Part shown: positions 1 to 9,274 of the stretch, piece after piece
Position numbering within the stretch: the stretch's first letter is position 1
Layout: each line of letters begins with the position of its first letter
Assembly (NCBI RefSeq): GCF_002116635.1
Contig: NZ_LQPW01000013.1
Coordinates: 62,001-126,000, forward strand
Direction of reading: 5' to 3'
DNA length: 64,000 nucleotides
Source of the DNA: Mycobacterium szulgai
Lineage (GTDB): Bacteria; Actinomycetota; Actinomycetes; Mycobacteriales; Mycobacteriaceae
The notes under the pieces: model-generated
What the model was told of the DNA's origin: nothing
Database searches by the model: none
What the model saw: only the letters and a program-made list of their open reading frames with translations
Program-made: the position numbers and the translations under genes

Positions 1-2
1 CG

Positions 3-629
3 CCCGAGCAACGAGTGGGACGACTGCTCGATATCGCCGGCACTACGTACTCCGCTGAGGCGGGGATCCGGCTAAAGGACACGCCCATGCCGTTGTTCCA
101 GCTGTTGGTGCTGTGCATGCTGGCCAGCAAACCCATCGACGCCGCGATCGCCACCCGCGCGGCACGAGAACTGTTCCAGGCGGGCCTGCGCACACCCAAA
201 GCCGTGCTGGAATCCGACCGGCGCACCACGATCGATGCATTCGGCCGCGCTCACTACGTGCGCTACGACGAAAGCTCGGCCACCCGGCTCACCGACATCG
301 CCGCTTCGGTGCGCGACGAGTTCGGTGCAGACCTGCGCGAAGTCGCTCGGCGCAGCGACGGGGACTCTGCGCAGGCGGCTCGAATCCTCAAAAAATTTAA
401 GGGAATTGGCGATACCGGTGCCGATATATTTCTGCGCGAAGTGCAGGACGTGTGGCCCTGGGTGCGGCCGCATTTCGACGACCGGGCCCTCGCTGCGGCG
501 AAGAAGTTGGGCCTGCCGACCGACCCGGTCAAGCTTTCTGCCCTGGCGCCGCGAACCAATGCACGCCTGGCCGCTGCGCTGGTGCGCGCGTCGCTGGACG
601 GCGACGTGCGCCACCAGCTGACCGGTTGA
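3..629 (+). CDS. HhH-GPD-like (endonuclease III-like) protein, possibly 5'-truncated
   Basis: About 205 residues with an endonuclease III-like helical fold. A helix-hairpin-helix segment (KKFKGIGDTGADIFL, about residues 126-140 counted from the GTG at 15) is followed by an Asp-containing stretch (RPHFDDRAL) where HhH-GPD glycosylases carry their catalytic Asp. The usual catalytic Lys position (GRKTA in EndoIII) reads GDTGA, and only one Cys is present, so there is no Fe-S cluster. DNA binding is likely; glycosylase activity is doubtful. The frame stays open to the window edge (PEQR before the GTG), so the true start may lie outside. A DUF72 gene follows after 6 bp. Confidence 0.7.
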   Translation, partial: PEQRVGRLLDIAGTTYSAEAGIRLKDTPMPLFQLLVLCMLASKPIDAAIATRAARELFQAGLRTPKAVLESDRRTTIDAFGRAHYVRYDESSATRLTDIAASVRDEFGADLREVARRSDGDSAQAARILKKFKGIGDTGADIFLREVQDVWPWVRPHFDDRALAAAKKLGLPTDPVKLSALAPRTNARLAAALVRASLDGDVRHQLTG

Positions 630-635
630 GCGACG

Positions 636-1361
636 ATGGCAGTTCGGATCGGTACGTCGGGGTGGTCATATAACCACTGGGCCGGCGTTCTGTACCCGCA
701 GGGGCTGCCGGCCGCACGCCGACTGCTTCGCTACACCGAGGTGTTCGACACCGTCGAGTTGAATGCGAGCTTCTATCGCTGGCCCCGGGATTCGACCTTC
801 GTCGGCTGGCGTAACCAGTTGCCAGACGGGTTCACCATGTCGGTCAAGGCGCATCGCGGACTCACCCATTACCGGCGGTTGGCGTCGCCGGAACCGTGGA
901 TCGAACGCTTCGCGCACTGCTGGCAACTGTTGGGTGATCGGCACGGCATGTTGCTGGTGCAGCTACATCCCGAACAGCAGCGCGATGATGCCCGGCTGGA
1001 TTCTTTCCTGCAAGGCGTACCGGCTGACATCCGGGTGGCCGTTGAACTTCGGCACCCGTCCTGGAATGACCCCGCGGTATACACGCTGCTGGAAAGTCGC
1101 CGGGCCGCATACGTCGTGATGAGCGGCACAGGTCTGGTGTGTGTGCCGCGCGCCACCACCGACCAGGTGTATGTGCGCATGCACGGTCCCGAGCCGGCGA
1201 CGATGTACACCGGTTCGTACACGTCCGATGACCTGCGCTGGTGGGCCGAACGCATCACCGAATGGGACAGCGAAAGCCGCGATGTATGGGTGTACTTCAA
1301 CAACGACCTCGGCGGCCATGCTGTCCGTAATGCGTTGTCATTGCGGGAACTTCTGAGCTAA
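636..1361 (+). CDS. DUF72 (YecE-like) family protein
   Basis: A 241-residue protein beginning MAVRIGTSGWSYNHW. The GTSGWSY motif at residues 6-12, followed by LNASFYRWP and FTMSVKAHRGLTH, is typical of the DUF72/YecE family, a TIM-barrel-like family of unknown biochemical role. Length is normal for the family. It starts 6 bp after the HhH protein and is followed 13 bp later by the reductase gene, so these three plus-strand genes probably form one transcript. I can name the family but not a substrate. Confidence 0.85.
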   Translation: MAVRIGTSGWSYNHWAGVLYPQGLPAARRLLRYTEVFDTVELNASFYRWPRDSTFVGWRNQLPDGFTMSVKAHRGLTHYRRLASPEPWIERFAHCWQLLGDRHGMLLVQLHPEQQRDDARLDSFLQGVPADIRVAVELRHPSWNDPAVYTLLESRRAAYVVMSGTGLVCVPRATTDQVYVRMHGPEPATMYTGSYTSDDLRWWAERITEWDSESRDVWVYFNNDLGGHAVRNALSLRELLS

Positions 1362-1374
1362 GTAGGGTGGGATT

Positions 1375-2607
1375 ATGAGTAGCTCCACAACATTCGTCAT
1401 CGTCGGCGGCGGACTGGCCGGTGCTAAAGCCGTAGAAGCGCTGCAGGACAACAACTTCGACGGTCAGGTGATTCTGATCGCCGACGAGGAGCAGCTGCCT
1501 TACGAGCGCCCGCCGCTGTCCAAGGAATATCTGGCCGGCAAGAAGACCCTGGCCGATTTCACCGTGCACGACTCCGGCTGGTATCGCGACCACGATGTCG
1601 ACCTGAGGTTGAGTATGGGCGCGACGACTGTGGATCCCGCGGCCCACACCGTCGGACTGGCCGACGACAGCACGGTGCGCTACGACAAGCTTCTGCTGGC
1701 CACCGGGTCGGCCTCGCGGCGCCCCTCGATCCTCGGATCCGACGCGGCGGGTGTTCATTACCTGCGCAACTATGACGACGCGGCGGCACTGAATTCCGTT
1801 TTGGCCGAAGGTTCTTCGCTGGCAGTGGTGGGCGCCGGCTGGATCGGTCTAGAGGTGGCCGCCGGTGCCCGTCAGCGGGGCGTCAATGTGACCGTCGTGG
1901 AGGCCGCGCCACAACCGCTTCAGGCTGCGCTCGGTGAGCAGGTCGGCGAAATCTTCGCCACGCTGCATCGCGAGCACGGTGTGGACCTGCGGCTGGGGGC
2001 CCAGGTGGAGAAAATCTCTACGCAGAGCGGCAAGGCAACCGGGCTGCGGCTAGCCGACGGCTCGGAGGTCGGTGCTGATGCGGTGCTGGTGGCCGTCGGC
2101 GCCAAGCCGAATGTCGAACTCGCCGAACGCGCCGGCCTGTCGTTGGGGGACGGCGGTGTCCTTGTCGATGCGTCGTTGCGTACCAGCGACCCGGATATCT
2201 ACGCGGTCGGCGACATCGCAGCCGCCCAGCATCCGCTGTTCGGCACCCGGATCCGTACCGAACACTGGGCCAATGCGCTCAAGCAACCGGCGGTGGCGGT
2301 GGCCGGGATGCTCGGCAGGCCAGGCGAATACGCCGAACTTCCCTACTTCTTCACCGACCAGTACGACCTCGGGATGGAATATGTGGGGTATGCGCCCAGC
2401 TTCGACCGGGTGGTATTCCGCGGTGACGTTGCCAAGCGCGAGTTCGTCGCCTTCTGGCTCGATGGCGATAGCCGGGTATTGGCTGGGATGAACGTGAACA
2501 TCTGGGACGTTCTCGACGACGTCAAAGCCCTGATCCGGTCGAGGGCTTCCGTCGACGTCGAGCGGTTGGCGGACCCGCAGTCGCCACTCTCGGAATTGGT
2601 GGACTGA
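1375..2607 (+). CDS. FAD-dependent pyridine nucleotide-disulfide oxidoreductase (ferredoxin reductase-like; Rv1869c type)
   Basis: A 410-residue flavoprotein. The N-terminal FAD Rossmann motif VIVGGGLAGAKAVEAL (residues 8-23) begins the protein. A second, NAD(P)H-binding GxGxxG (VVGAGWIGLEVAAG) lies near residue 145. The second FAD-contacting motif DIYAVGDIA sits near residue 275, and a C-terminal reductase domain follows. The family transfers electrons from NAD(P)H to ferredoxins or rubredoxins, often for cytochrome P450s. No ferredoxin or P450 gene lies beside it, so the partner is unknown. It ends 3 bp from the convergent Rv1868-like gene. Confidence 0.88.
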   Translation: MSSSTTFVIVGGGLAGAKAVEALQDNNFDGQVILIADEEQLPYERPPLSKEYLAGKKTLADFTVHDSGWYRDHDVDLRLSMGATTVDPAAHTVGLADDSTVRYDKLLLATGSASRRPSILGSDAAGVHYLRNYDDAAALNSVLAEGSSLAVVGAGWIGLEVAAGARQRGVNVTVVEAAPQPLQAALGEQVGEIFATLHREHGVDLRLGAQVEKISTQSGKATGLRLADGSEVGADAVLVAVGAKPNVELAERAGLSLGDGGVLVDASLRTSDPDIYAVGDIAAAQHPLFGTRIRTEHWANALKQPAVAVAGMLGRPGEYAELPYFFTDQYDLGMEYVGYAPSFDRVVFRGDVAKREFVAFWLDGDSRVLAGMNVNIWDVLDDVKALIRSRASVDVERLADPQSPLSELVD

Positions 2608-2610
2608 CCG

Positions 2611-4728
2611 CTAGGCGGTGGGATCCCAGGTGTGGTCGATTATGTCGGGCGGGTGTTGAGCCTGCAGGCGCTCCCGCTCGGTGCGACGGCGCTTGATCCG
2701 CAGCCGCGCGTCGGCCGGTACCGTGACGAGTTCATCGCAGGTCAGATAGTACACATCGTCGACCGCGTCGATCAGGTCTGCCGCAACATGTCGAGAACCT
2801 AACTCGCGCAACGTCATTCGGAGCTCATGGGTGAACCGGATGGTGGTGTCGTGGGCCAGCTCCCGGGAATTTCGGGCGTTGGTGGCCAGTCGCTGAGACA
2901 ACTTGACCGGCGGCACCGGCGCCGCCGGTGCGGCTGCGGCTTCGGCGGCCGTCATCAGTAGCAGCGCCGGGTCGTCGCCGAAAGTCGGATTCGCCAGCTC
3001 GGCTTCACCGCGGCCACGGTGTCCAAGCTGGGCAACGGCGGCATCGAGTGCCGCCGCGGCGGCCGGTGACAACGCCCGGATGCTGGCGACGTTGCCCTCT
3101 CTGCCCAAGGTGCACAACAGCGGGTCGGCGCGCAACGCCGCTGCCAGCGCCGCGGTCTGGGCCGCGATGCGGCCGCTTTCCATGATCACACCGACTCCGG
3201 ATACACCGGCTGCGGCGCGGGTGTGCTCCAGCGTCGCGGCCGTGACGCCGGTGTCGATTACCCACAGCGCCGTCAGGATCCAGCCCTGGTGAATCCGGTC
3301 GCGCAGCAGTCGTATTCGCACTTCGAGGCTGGCGTTGGGTAGTGCGGTCAGCTGTTCGGCGTCGAGATGCTCGGCCGTGGCCGCGGCAACGTAATCCTGG
3401 GTATCAGAGCGCAGATGGCGCAGCAGCGCCAGCGACCGGGCTGTCACGACGACCTTGGCGACCGATCCGAGGGCCCCGTCCGCCAAATGCGGTCGACCCA
3501 GCGGCAACAGATCCGTGGTTTGTGGTTGCGTGCCCAGGGAGCGCTGCGTGACGGCCTGCTCGTCCCAGCCGGGCAGCTGGGCCGCCGCGACGATATTGGC
3601 CGACACCCCGACGTAAGGGCGGTGACCGAACACCGCGATGGCTCGGCTGGCCCACTCTTCGGCAACCACGTCGCCAAGGGCAAGCACCTGACCCATGGCC
3701 CGGCCGGCCGCACGCAGTCCGCCCAATTGGACGTCCAGTGTGATGGGGGTCAGTGGTCCCGGTAGCGCTTCGGCCAGGCTGGCCGCACTGAAGACCGGGA
3801 ACCGCGGATCGATCCGGTCGTCGAATTCGCCCTCGAGTCCGTCGGGTGCCGCACTGCTCAGTGGCGCCCCGTCGGACGGCTCGAAGCGCGGAACAGCTTC
3901 CACTGGAAGCGCCAGCTGACCTGACCCGGCGATCGCACCCGCCGGTTCGAGCTTGCGACCGACCAGTCCCCGCCCGGTGTCGATAATGGCGTCCAACGCC
4001 TGCCAGCCGTACTCAAAGCCCCAAACCTCTTGTGCGGCAGTGATATCCAGCTGAGGAATCAACTTCGTCCAGCCGCGCGCGCCGTGCAGCCGCAGGCGCG
4101 GGTCCACCGATCGGAGCAGCCGCCACGCGGTTACCACATTCGTGGTGTCCGGGGTCGCCAGATCCACTACCCCGGTGCGGTCGGTGCTCACCGCCAAAAC
4201 CAGGAAGCGGACCAGGTCATCGAGGTGCAACACGCGCATGGGCTGTGCTGAGACTTTGTTGCGCATCAGCGTGGCCACCGTACGGCACACCATCCAATCG
4301 AGTTGGCGGCCGACCGGCGGCGCGATGCGCACGATCAATCCGGGCGCCCAACCGGTGGACACCAGCGTTTCGGCCTGCCGATACAGATCCGGCCGCCCCG
4401 CGGCCTGCGATACGAACAGCAGACGGGCGCCGGCCCGGGCAGCAGCGTTGGCCACATGGGCTACGCCATTGATGCCGGCGCCGCCCGGTGCGTTGCCGTC
4501 GAGCGGCGCCAGATGGATTACCGCATCGGCTTCGGCGGCTAACTCAAGCAGCACCGGGTCGCGCAGCGACGCGCAAACAAAATCGACCCCTGCGTCTAGG
4601 TTGTCATGCCTGCGCTGGGCTATCCCGCTGACCGTATGTCCGGCCGCGATCAATTGGCGTGTGACCAACCGCCCGACGGTGCCCGTGGCGTCGGTAACCA
4701 GGACCTGCAGTTGGCTCACCTCCCCCAA
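2611..4728 (-). CDS. Rv1868-like large protein with N-terminal NAD(P)-dependent epimerase-like domain
   Basis: About 705 residues. The N-terminus (LQVLVTDATGTVGRLVTRQLIAAGHTV) is an extended-SDR Rossmann fold with TxxTGxxG-like glycine spacing. The later Ala-rich C-terminal half carries no motif I recognise. Length matches my memory of Rv1868 (about 699 aa). A TTG at 4728 is taken as start because a strong purine tract (GGGGGAGG) overlaps the next GTG, so the exact start is uncertain by a few codons. It is convergent with the reductase. Function is unknown; NAD(P)-linked chemistry is only inferred from the N-terminal fold. Confidence 0.8.
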   Translation of the reverse strand: MGEVSQLQVLVTDATGTVGRLVTRQLIAAGHTVSGIAQRRHDNLDAGVDFVCASLRDPVLLELAAEADAVIHLAPLDGNAPGGAGINGVAHVANAAARAGARLLFVSQAAGRPDLYRQAETLVSTGWAPGLIVRIAPPVGRQLDWMVCRTVATLMRNKVSAQPMRVLHLDDLVRFLVLAVSTDRTGVVDLATPDTTNVVTAWRLLRSVDPRLRLHGARGWTKLIPQLDITAAQEVWGFEYGWQALDAIIDTGRGLVGRKLEPAGAIAGSGQLALPVEAVPRFEPSDGAPLSSAAPDGLEGEFDDRIDPRFPVFSAASLAEALPGPLTPITLDVQLGGLRAAGRAMGQVLALGDVVAEEWASRAIAVFGHRPYVGVSANIVAAAQLPGWDEQAVTQRSLGTQPQTTDLLPLGRPHLADGALGSVAKVVVTARSLALLRHLRSDTQDYVAAATAEHLDAEQLTALPNASLEVRIRLLRDRIHQGWILTALWVIDTGVTAATLEHTRAAAGVSGVGVIMESGRIAAQTAALAAALRADPLLCTLGREGNVASIRALSPAAAAALDAAVAQLGHRGRGEAELANPTFGDDPALLLMTAAEAAAAPAAPVPPVKLSQRLATNARNSRELAHDTTIRFTHELRMTLRELGSRHVAADLIDAVDDVYYLTCDELVTVPADARLRIKRRRTERERLQAQHPPDIIDHTWDPTA

Positions 4729-4831
4729 CGTCCTATTACGACAATAGGCACGTCGGTGTTGCTCCGCGACTGTTGACGCTTGAACGTGACCTTAACCGTG
4801 ATCTTGCCGCAGGGTTTCCCCGCGGCCGTGG

Positions 4832-6322
4832 TTACTGCAGCACCGCAGTGCCGTCGGCGGCGACGGCAACCTTCGTACCTGCGATGTCGTCGGTGACGGT
4901 GGCCGCGGCCGAGGCAGGGTCGGTGATCACCGCCAGCGCGCGGGAACCGTCCGGCGTGCGGACGGCCAGGAACGCCTTCTCCGGCTGGCCGTCCCGGTTG
5001 AACGGTGTCGTCCAGGCTTCGACAGTGCCCACGCCCTCCCAATCGAGGACGCCCTGCGTTGTGGGCTCACGGTCGACCGCCGGTTGGACGTCTTCCCAGC
5101 GGAATTCGCAGTCCTTGGCCGGTTCGGTGCCGTAGACGCCGAAGCTGTGTTTGGTCAGGTAGCCGCCGTTAGCGGTGATCAGCCCCCGCCGCCCGGGGTT
5201 GGCAGCCAGCAACTCGGCCATGGTGGCGATGGAATGCGTGACGTAGTTGCTCCACGGGCCGCCGGCGAAAGTCAGCCCGCCGGTGACCGTCAATGGCCGG
5301 TGGGGATCGTCGGTGGCCAGGCCGAGCTCGGCGGCGGCAACCTGCACCGCCGACGGGAAGCACGAGTACAGATCGACGTAGTCGACGTCGTCGATGCCCA
5401 GGCCGACCAATGCCAGCGCGCGGGCACCGCCGATGCGAATTGCCGCGGAACGATGCAGCTCGGCCCGCTCCGCGATGGCAGGGGTGTCGCGCGCGTCGGC
5501 ACCGGCCAGCGGATACACCCATCGCTGCGCGGGGACCTTCAAACGCGTGGCCTGCTCGACGGAAGTCAGGATCAGCGCGGCGCCCTGGTCAACCATGTTG
5601 TTGGAGTTCATCAGCTTGGTGTACGGCCAGCTGATCATCCGGTTCTGCGGGCCCGGCTGCCAGATCTCCGCGGCCGTCAGCGGCTTGCGGATCCACGCGT
5701 TCGGGTTGTTGACTGCCACGGCGTTGAAGCGCGCCCACAGCTCGCCCACGCGCTTGCCGTGGTCCTCGATCGCCTCGCCACTGGCGATCCGCAGCGCCTG
5801 CTCGAACAGCGGATACACGTAGGCCGGGCGGTCCAGTTTTATCTTCATTTCGGCGTCACCGGCCATCGGCACGTCGTCACCGGCAACCTCGGGCAGCGGC
5901 ACGGAATCGTCTTGCTCGGTCCAGACCAGCCGGGCGCCCATCTTCTTCAGCCCGGTCCGGGTGCGCCAGGTTTCAGCACCCGAGATCAGCACCACACCGG
6001 CTCGCCCCTGCTGGATGTCCAGGCAGGCCTGGTTGAGCAGCGACTGTGGCGTGTTGCCGCCGACACTGCTGTAGCTGGCGACAAAACTCTTGACGTTGAG
6101 GCGCTGGCCGAGCAGGTGTCCGGGGTTCCGGTAATGCGCCGAGAGCATGTGCACCACGCGGATGGAGTCCACCGCCTCGAGCACCTCGGGCCCGGCGGCT
6201 TGCTGAGCTGCGGCGACCATGAGGTCGACCGGTTCGATGGACGCGGTTCCCGGGTCGATCTCGTCGCGATGGTTGACCTGGCCGTAGCCGATCAGTACCG
6301 GTGTCCTGGGGTCTACGGGCAT
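4832..6322 (-). CDS. thiolase-like / lipid-transfer family protein (Rv1867 type)
   Basis: A 496-residue protein starting MPVDPRTPVLIGYGQVNHRDEI, characteristic of the thiolase-superfamily acetyl-CoA acetyltransferase-like proteins of Actinobacteria. Thiolase-fold landmarks include GGNTPQSLLNQACLDIQ near residue 90, a DYVDLYSCFP segment near 315 and a Gly-rich LTFAGGPWSNYVTHSI segment near 350. I cannot see a clear nucleophilic Cys motif of biosynthetic thiolases, so a CoA-thioester-binding or lipid-carrier role is as likely as thiolysis. It lies 81 bp downstream of the double CoA-transferase gene and may be co-transcribed, subject to the palindrome in that gap. Confidence 0.82.
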   Translation of the reverse strand: MPVDPRTPVLIGYGQVNHRDEIDPGTASIEPVDLMVAAAQQAAGPEVLEAVDSIRVVHMLSAHYRNPGHLLGQRLNVKSFVASYSSVGGNTPQSLLNQACLDIQQGRAGVVLISGAETWRTRTGLKKMGARLVWTEQDDSVPLPEVAGDDVPMAGDAEMKIKLDRPAYVYPLFEQALRIASGEAIEDHGKRVGELWARFNAVAVNNPNAWIRKPLTAAEIWQPGPQNRMISWPYTKLMNSNNMVDQGAALILTSVEQATRLKVPAQRWVYPLAGADARDTPAIAERAELHRSAAIRIGGARALALVGLGIDDVDYVDLYSCFPSAVQVAAAELGLATDDPHRPLTVTGGLTFAGGPWSNYVTHSIATMAELLAANPGRRGLITANGGYLTKHSFGVYGTEPAKDCEFRWEDVQPAVDREPTTQGVLDWEGVGTVEAWTTPFNRDGQPEKAFLAVRTPDGSRALAVITDPASAAATVTDDIAGTKVAVAADGTAVLQ

Positions 6323-6371
6323 GGCTTTAACATAGCGTGCCTATGGATTGGGCCGGGTGCTGCCCGCCGAG

Positions 6372-6389
6372 GGTCACGCTAGCGTGACC
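6372..6389. repeat. 18-bp perfect palindrome between the CoA-transferase and thiolase-like genes
   Basis: GGTCACGCT at 6372-6380 is followed directly by its reverse complement AGCGTGACC at 6381-6389. The 12-mer GCCGAGKGTCAC occurs at the left edge and again about 30 bp to the right, just inside the 3' end of the upstream coding region. The pairing would form a hairpin in the transcript between the two minus-strand genes. It could be a processing or attenuation hairpin or a dispersed mycobacterial intergenic repeat. Confidence 0.6.
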
Positions 6390-6403
6390 GTCCGCGCCGA
6401 GTG

Positions 6404-8812
6404 TCACCCCAGGTTGACGTTCGGTGACGGTGAGCTGAACAGCACCCGGCTGCTGATCAGCCGCTCGATTTCCTCGGCGCTCATCCCCAGTAGCGCTCGG
6501 CAGATCTCGCGGGTGTCCTGACCGGGTAGCGGCGCCGGGCGCACGGGTGCCGGCGGGATATGGCGAAACGGGGCCGGCCCCGTCTCGGCCGGCAGCGCGT
6601 GGTCTATCAGCGGATGCGCCATGTCGCGCAACACTTTTCGTGTGGTCAGCTGTGGGTCGGCGAGGATGTCTGGTGGACGGTTCATTGGTCCGGCAGGTAC
6701 GCCGGACGCCTGCATTGCCTCGGAGACCTGGACCGGGGTGCGGGTGCGGCTCCACGCCGACAGTAGCGCTACCAACTGTCCACGGTTGGCCACCCGCGAT
6801 TCACCGCTGCTGAAACGCGGGTCGTCGGCCAGCTCGGAGCGATTGAGAACCGCTGTCGCGCAACGCCAGTCGTCGTCGGACCGGATGGAGATGACGCACC
6901 ATTCATCGTCGCCGGCGCACGGGTAAACGGCGTGCAGGCTGGTGTCGTCGCGAACTTCGGCGACGCCGGCCGCCACCGCGGCCTCGGTGACGAACAGGGT
7001 GTCCAGCTGATTGACGACGACCTCGGCCTGTGACACGTGCACGTTGGCCCCGGCGCCGGTTCGGTGGCGGTGGATCAGTGCGGCCAGTGCGCCGATAGAG
7101 GTGATCCGGCCGACGACGTGATCGGGAAAGATCGTGGTGGCGTCGTAGAAGGCGTGCCTGGCGTGCTCCGGCGGCGCTTGCTCGGAGGTCCAGCGCCGGG
7201 TGACGCCGGTGGTGGCGCGGACCAACGGACCGTAGCCCAATCGGTTGGTCCACGGACCGCGGTGTCCGAACGCGCTGCTGCCCGCCAGTACGATCCGCGG
7301 ATTGAGGGTATGCAGCGCGTCGTAGGAAAACCCAAGTTTGGCAAGGGTTCCCGGCTTGAAATTGATCAATACTGCGTCGGCCTCGGCGACCAGCCGGCCG
7401 AAGATCTCCTTGCCCTGATCGCTGCGCAGATCCAAACCCAACCCGAGGTGATTGCGGTGGGTACGGGCGAATGAGTCGCTCATCGCGTCGCCGATGCGGG
7501 CCTGGCGTAATCCGTCGGGGTAGTCGGCGCTTTCGATCTTGATGATCTCGGCGCCCATGTCGCCGAACAGCCGGCCCACCTCCCCTCCGGCGATGATGAT
7601 GCCCAGGTCCAGGATTCGCAGCCCGGCAAACGGATAGCCGCCGACGCTGCCCGTGGGTGCAGGCACCGGCGCCGGACCGGCACGCCAGCGCGGGTCGTCG
7701 TGCCCGGCCGCGGGGGCTGGTGTGCGGAAGCCCGAGTGCCGTCCGTCGACGACGAAATACCCTGTCGGCACCGTGGTGTGTACGCCCGGCGCCAGTTCGG
7801 CGTCGGTGATGGCGCCCACCGCCTGGAAGTGCTCGGAAGCCAGAATCCGCGCGGGTGTCAGCACCGCGGCGATCGGGACTCCGTGGGCCTGCCCGGCGGC
7901 CACCAACTCCTTCATCGTCTGGTCGGCGAACAACGCCTCGACCAGCACACTGATCCGCGGCCACCCGGCCAGCCGTGCGCCGATCAAATCGTATTCAGGG
8001 TCTTGGAATTGTTCTGGCTCCCCCAGCCAGCGACGCAGGCCGCGCCACTGGCGCGGTGCCATCACGCATAACCGGACGTAGCCGTCCCGGCAGGCGTATA
8101 TGGGGTACGCGTCCTGATTCTGCGGACGTCCACGCCACGGCGTGGTGGTGGTGACGCCGGCCGCGACCTGCCCGTGCGACCCGAACGGCGGGTCCAGCGC
8201 CATCACCACCGCGTCGAAACGCGCAAAATCAATGTAATCGCCAGTGCCGCAACGCAGTCTGTTGTAGTAGGCGACCAGCGCCGCCCAGGTGGCCTGGGTG
8301 GCCGCGGTTGCCGAGGCGATTCCGTCGGGCGGCAGCACCGGGGTGCCGCTGGTGGGACCCGAGCGCGCCAGTGAGCCAGACATCGCGTACAGGACGGAGT
8401 CGGTGGCGCGCCACGAGGATCGCGGACCGGTTGTGCCGAAATCGGTGACCGACAGCGCCACGAGATGGTCATAGCGATCGGCCAACGCGGCACACGATGT
8501 TCCATATGCCGCAGCTTGTCCCGGAAGTCCGCTGTCGACAACGATATCCGCAGTTTGAGCCAGGCTGAGGAACCGGCGGCGGTCTTCTTCGTCGCGCGGG
8601 TCGAGCACCGCGCTGCGCTTATTAGCGTTGTGCACGGCGAACGAGACGCTCGCTCCGGCCAGCGTCGGCGCCGCCGCACGTGCCGCACTGCCCCCGGGGG
8701 GTTCTACCTTGAGAACGTCAGCGCCCAGGTCGGCAAGCAGGCGCGTTGTCGCTGCGGCATCGCCGTCAGCCAAGTCCAGCACGCGCACCCCGTCGAGCAA
8801 CCTGTCGGTCAC
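6404..8812 (-). CDS. double-domain CaiB/BaiF family (type III) CoA-transferase (Rv1866 type)
   Basis: About 802 residues made of two tandem CaiB/BaiF domains. The first opens with LLDGVRVLDLADGDAAA and DVLKVEPPGGSAAR; the second with YPFAGLRILDLGIIIAGGE and AEIIKIESADYPDG near residue 400. Each domain carries the family pattern Leu-Asp-Leu followed by an Ala-Asp-Val/Ile-(Ile)-Lys-(Val/Ile)-Glu strand. Type III transferases move CoA between carboxylic acids. GTG at 8812 (VTDRLLDG) is preferred because the family begins there; an upstream GTG at 8854 would add 14 poorly conserved residues. The substrate is unknown, but the downstream thiolase-like gene suggests acyl-CoA metabolism. Confidence 0.85.
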   Translation of the reverse strand: MTDRLLDGVRVLDLADGDAAATTRLLADLGADVLKVEPPGGSAARAAAPTLAGASVSFAVHNANKRSAVLDPRDEEDRRRFLSLAQTADIVVDSGLPGQAAAYGTSCAALADRYDHLVALSVTDFGTTGPRSSWRATDSVLYAMSGSLARSGPTSGTPVLPPDGIASATAATQATWAALVAYYNRLRCGTGDYIDFARFDAVVMALDPPFGSHGQVAAGVTTTTPWRGRPQNQDAYPIYACRDGYVRLCVMAPRQWRGLRRWLGEPEQFQDPEYDLIGARLAGWPRISVLVEALFADQTMKELVAAGQAHGVPIAAVLTPARILASEHFQAVGAITDAELAPGVHTTVPTGYFVVDGRHSGFRTPAPAAGHDDPRWRAGPAPVPAPTGSVGGYPFAGLRILDLGIIIAGGEVGRLFGDMGAEIIKIESADYPDGLRQARIGDAMSDSFARTHRNHLGLGLDLRSDQGKEIFGRLVAEADAVLINFKPGTLAKLGFSYDALHTLNPRIVLAGSSAFGHRGPWTNRLGYGPLVRATTGVTRRWTSEQAPPEHARHAFYDATTIFPDHVVGRITSIGALAALIHRHRTGAGANVHVSQAEVVVNQLDTLFVTEAAVAAGVAEVRDDTSLHAVYPCAGDDEWCVISIRSDDDWRCATAVLNRSELADDPRFSSGESRVANRGQLVALLSAWSRTRTPVQVSEAMQASGVPAGPMNRPPDILADPQLTTRKVLRDMAHPLIDHALPAETGPAPFRHIPPAPVRPAPLPGQDTREICRALLGMSAEEIERLISSRVLFSSPSPNVNLG

Positions 8813-8866
8813 CTTGCATACCGTAGGCTGCGACGAGCAGGTCTTGGCAGTCACCCGGGGGTCCTA

Positions 8867-9274
8867 TTGGCAACGCTGCAGAAAATCACGACCTTTTTGA
8901 TGTTCGAGGGCAAAGCCGAAGCGGCAATGCGGTTTTACACATCGCTGTTCGCCGACTCCGGGATTCAGACGATGACGAGATACGGCCCGGGTGAGGCGGG
9001 GCGGGAGGGGACCGTCCAGCACGCTACGTTCGTACTGGCGGGCCAGCAGTTCATGTGCATCGACAGCCCTGCCTCGCACGCCTTCACCTTCACTCCGTCG
9101 ATGTCGCTATACGTGCAATGCGATTCAGACGATGAGATCGACCGGCTGTATCAGGCTCTGGGTGAGGGCGGCCAGGTCTTGATGCCATTGAGTGCCTATG
9201 ACTTCAGTCCCAAATTCGGTTGGGTCAACGACACCTTCGGCGTCTCTTGGCAGTTGACCTTGGCCAAAAGTTAG
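8867..9274 (+). CDS. PhnB-like VOC (glyoxalase/bleomycin-resistance fold) protein
   Basis: A 135-residue protein starting at TTG 8867, preceded by a GGGGG tract. The sequence ATLQKITTFLMFEGKAEAAM and the SLFADSGIQ and FMCIDSP segments are typical of the PhnB/YjdN branch of the vicinal-oxygen-chelate superfamily. The family has a paired beta-alpha-beta-beta-beta fold; most members have no proven reaction. It is divergent from the CoA-transferase gene (54 bp between the chosen starts), and its stop overlaps the stop of the convergent GNAT gene. Confidence 0.8.
   Translation: MATLQKITTFLMFEGKAEAAMRFYTSLFADSGIQTMTRYGPGEAGREGTVQHATFVLAGQQFMCIDSPASHAFTFTPSMSLYVQCDSDDEIDRLYQALGEGGQVLMPLSAYDFSPKFGWVNDTFGVSWQLTLAKS

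Noticed and set aside
5084-6382. A 432-residue plus-strand open frame
   Set aside because: It is the high-GC mirror frame of the thiolase-like gene on the minus strand, rich in Arg, Gly and His, without domain features.
8465-8866. A longer N-terminal extension of the VOC protein reaching back to 8465
   Set aside because: This part lies antisense inside the CoA-transferase gene and its sequence does not resemble the family; the TTG at 8867 with a GGGGG tract fits.
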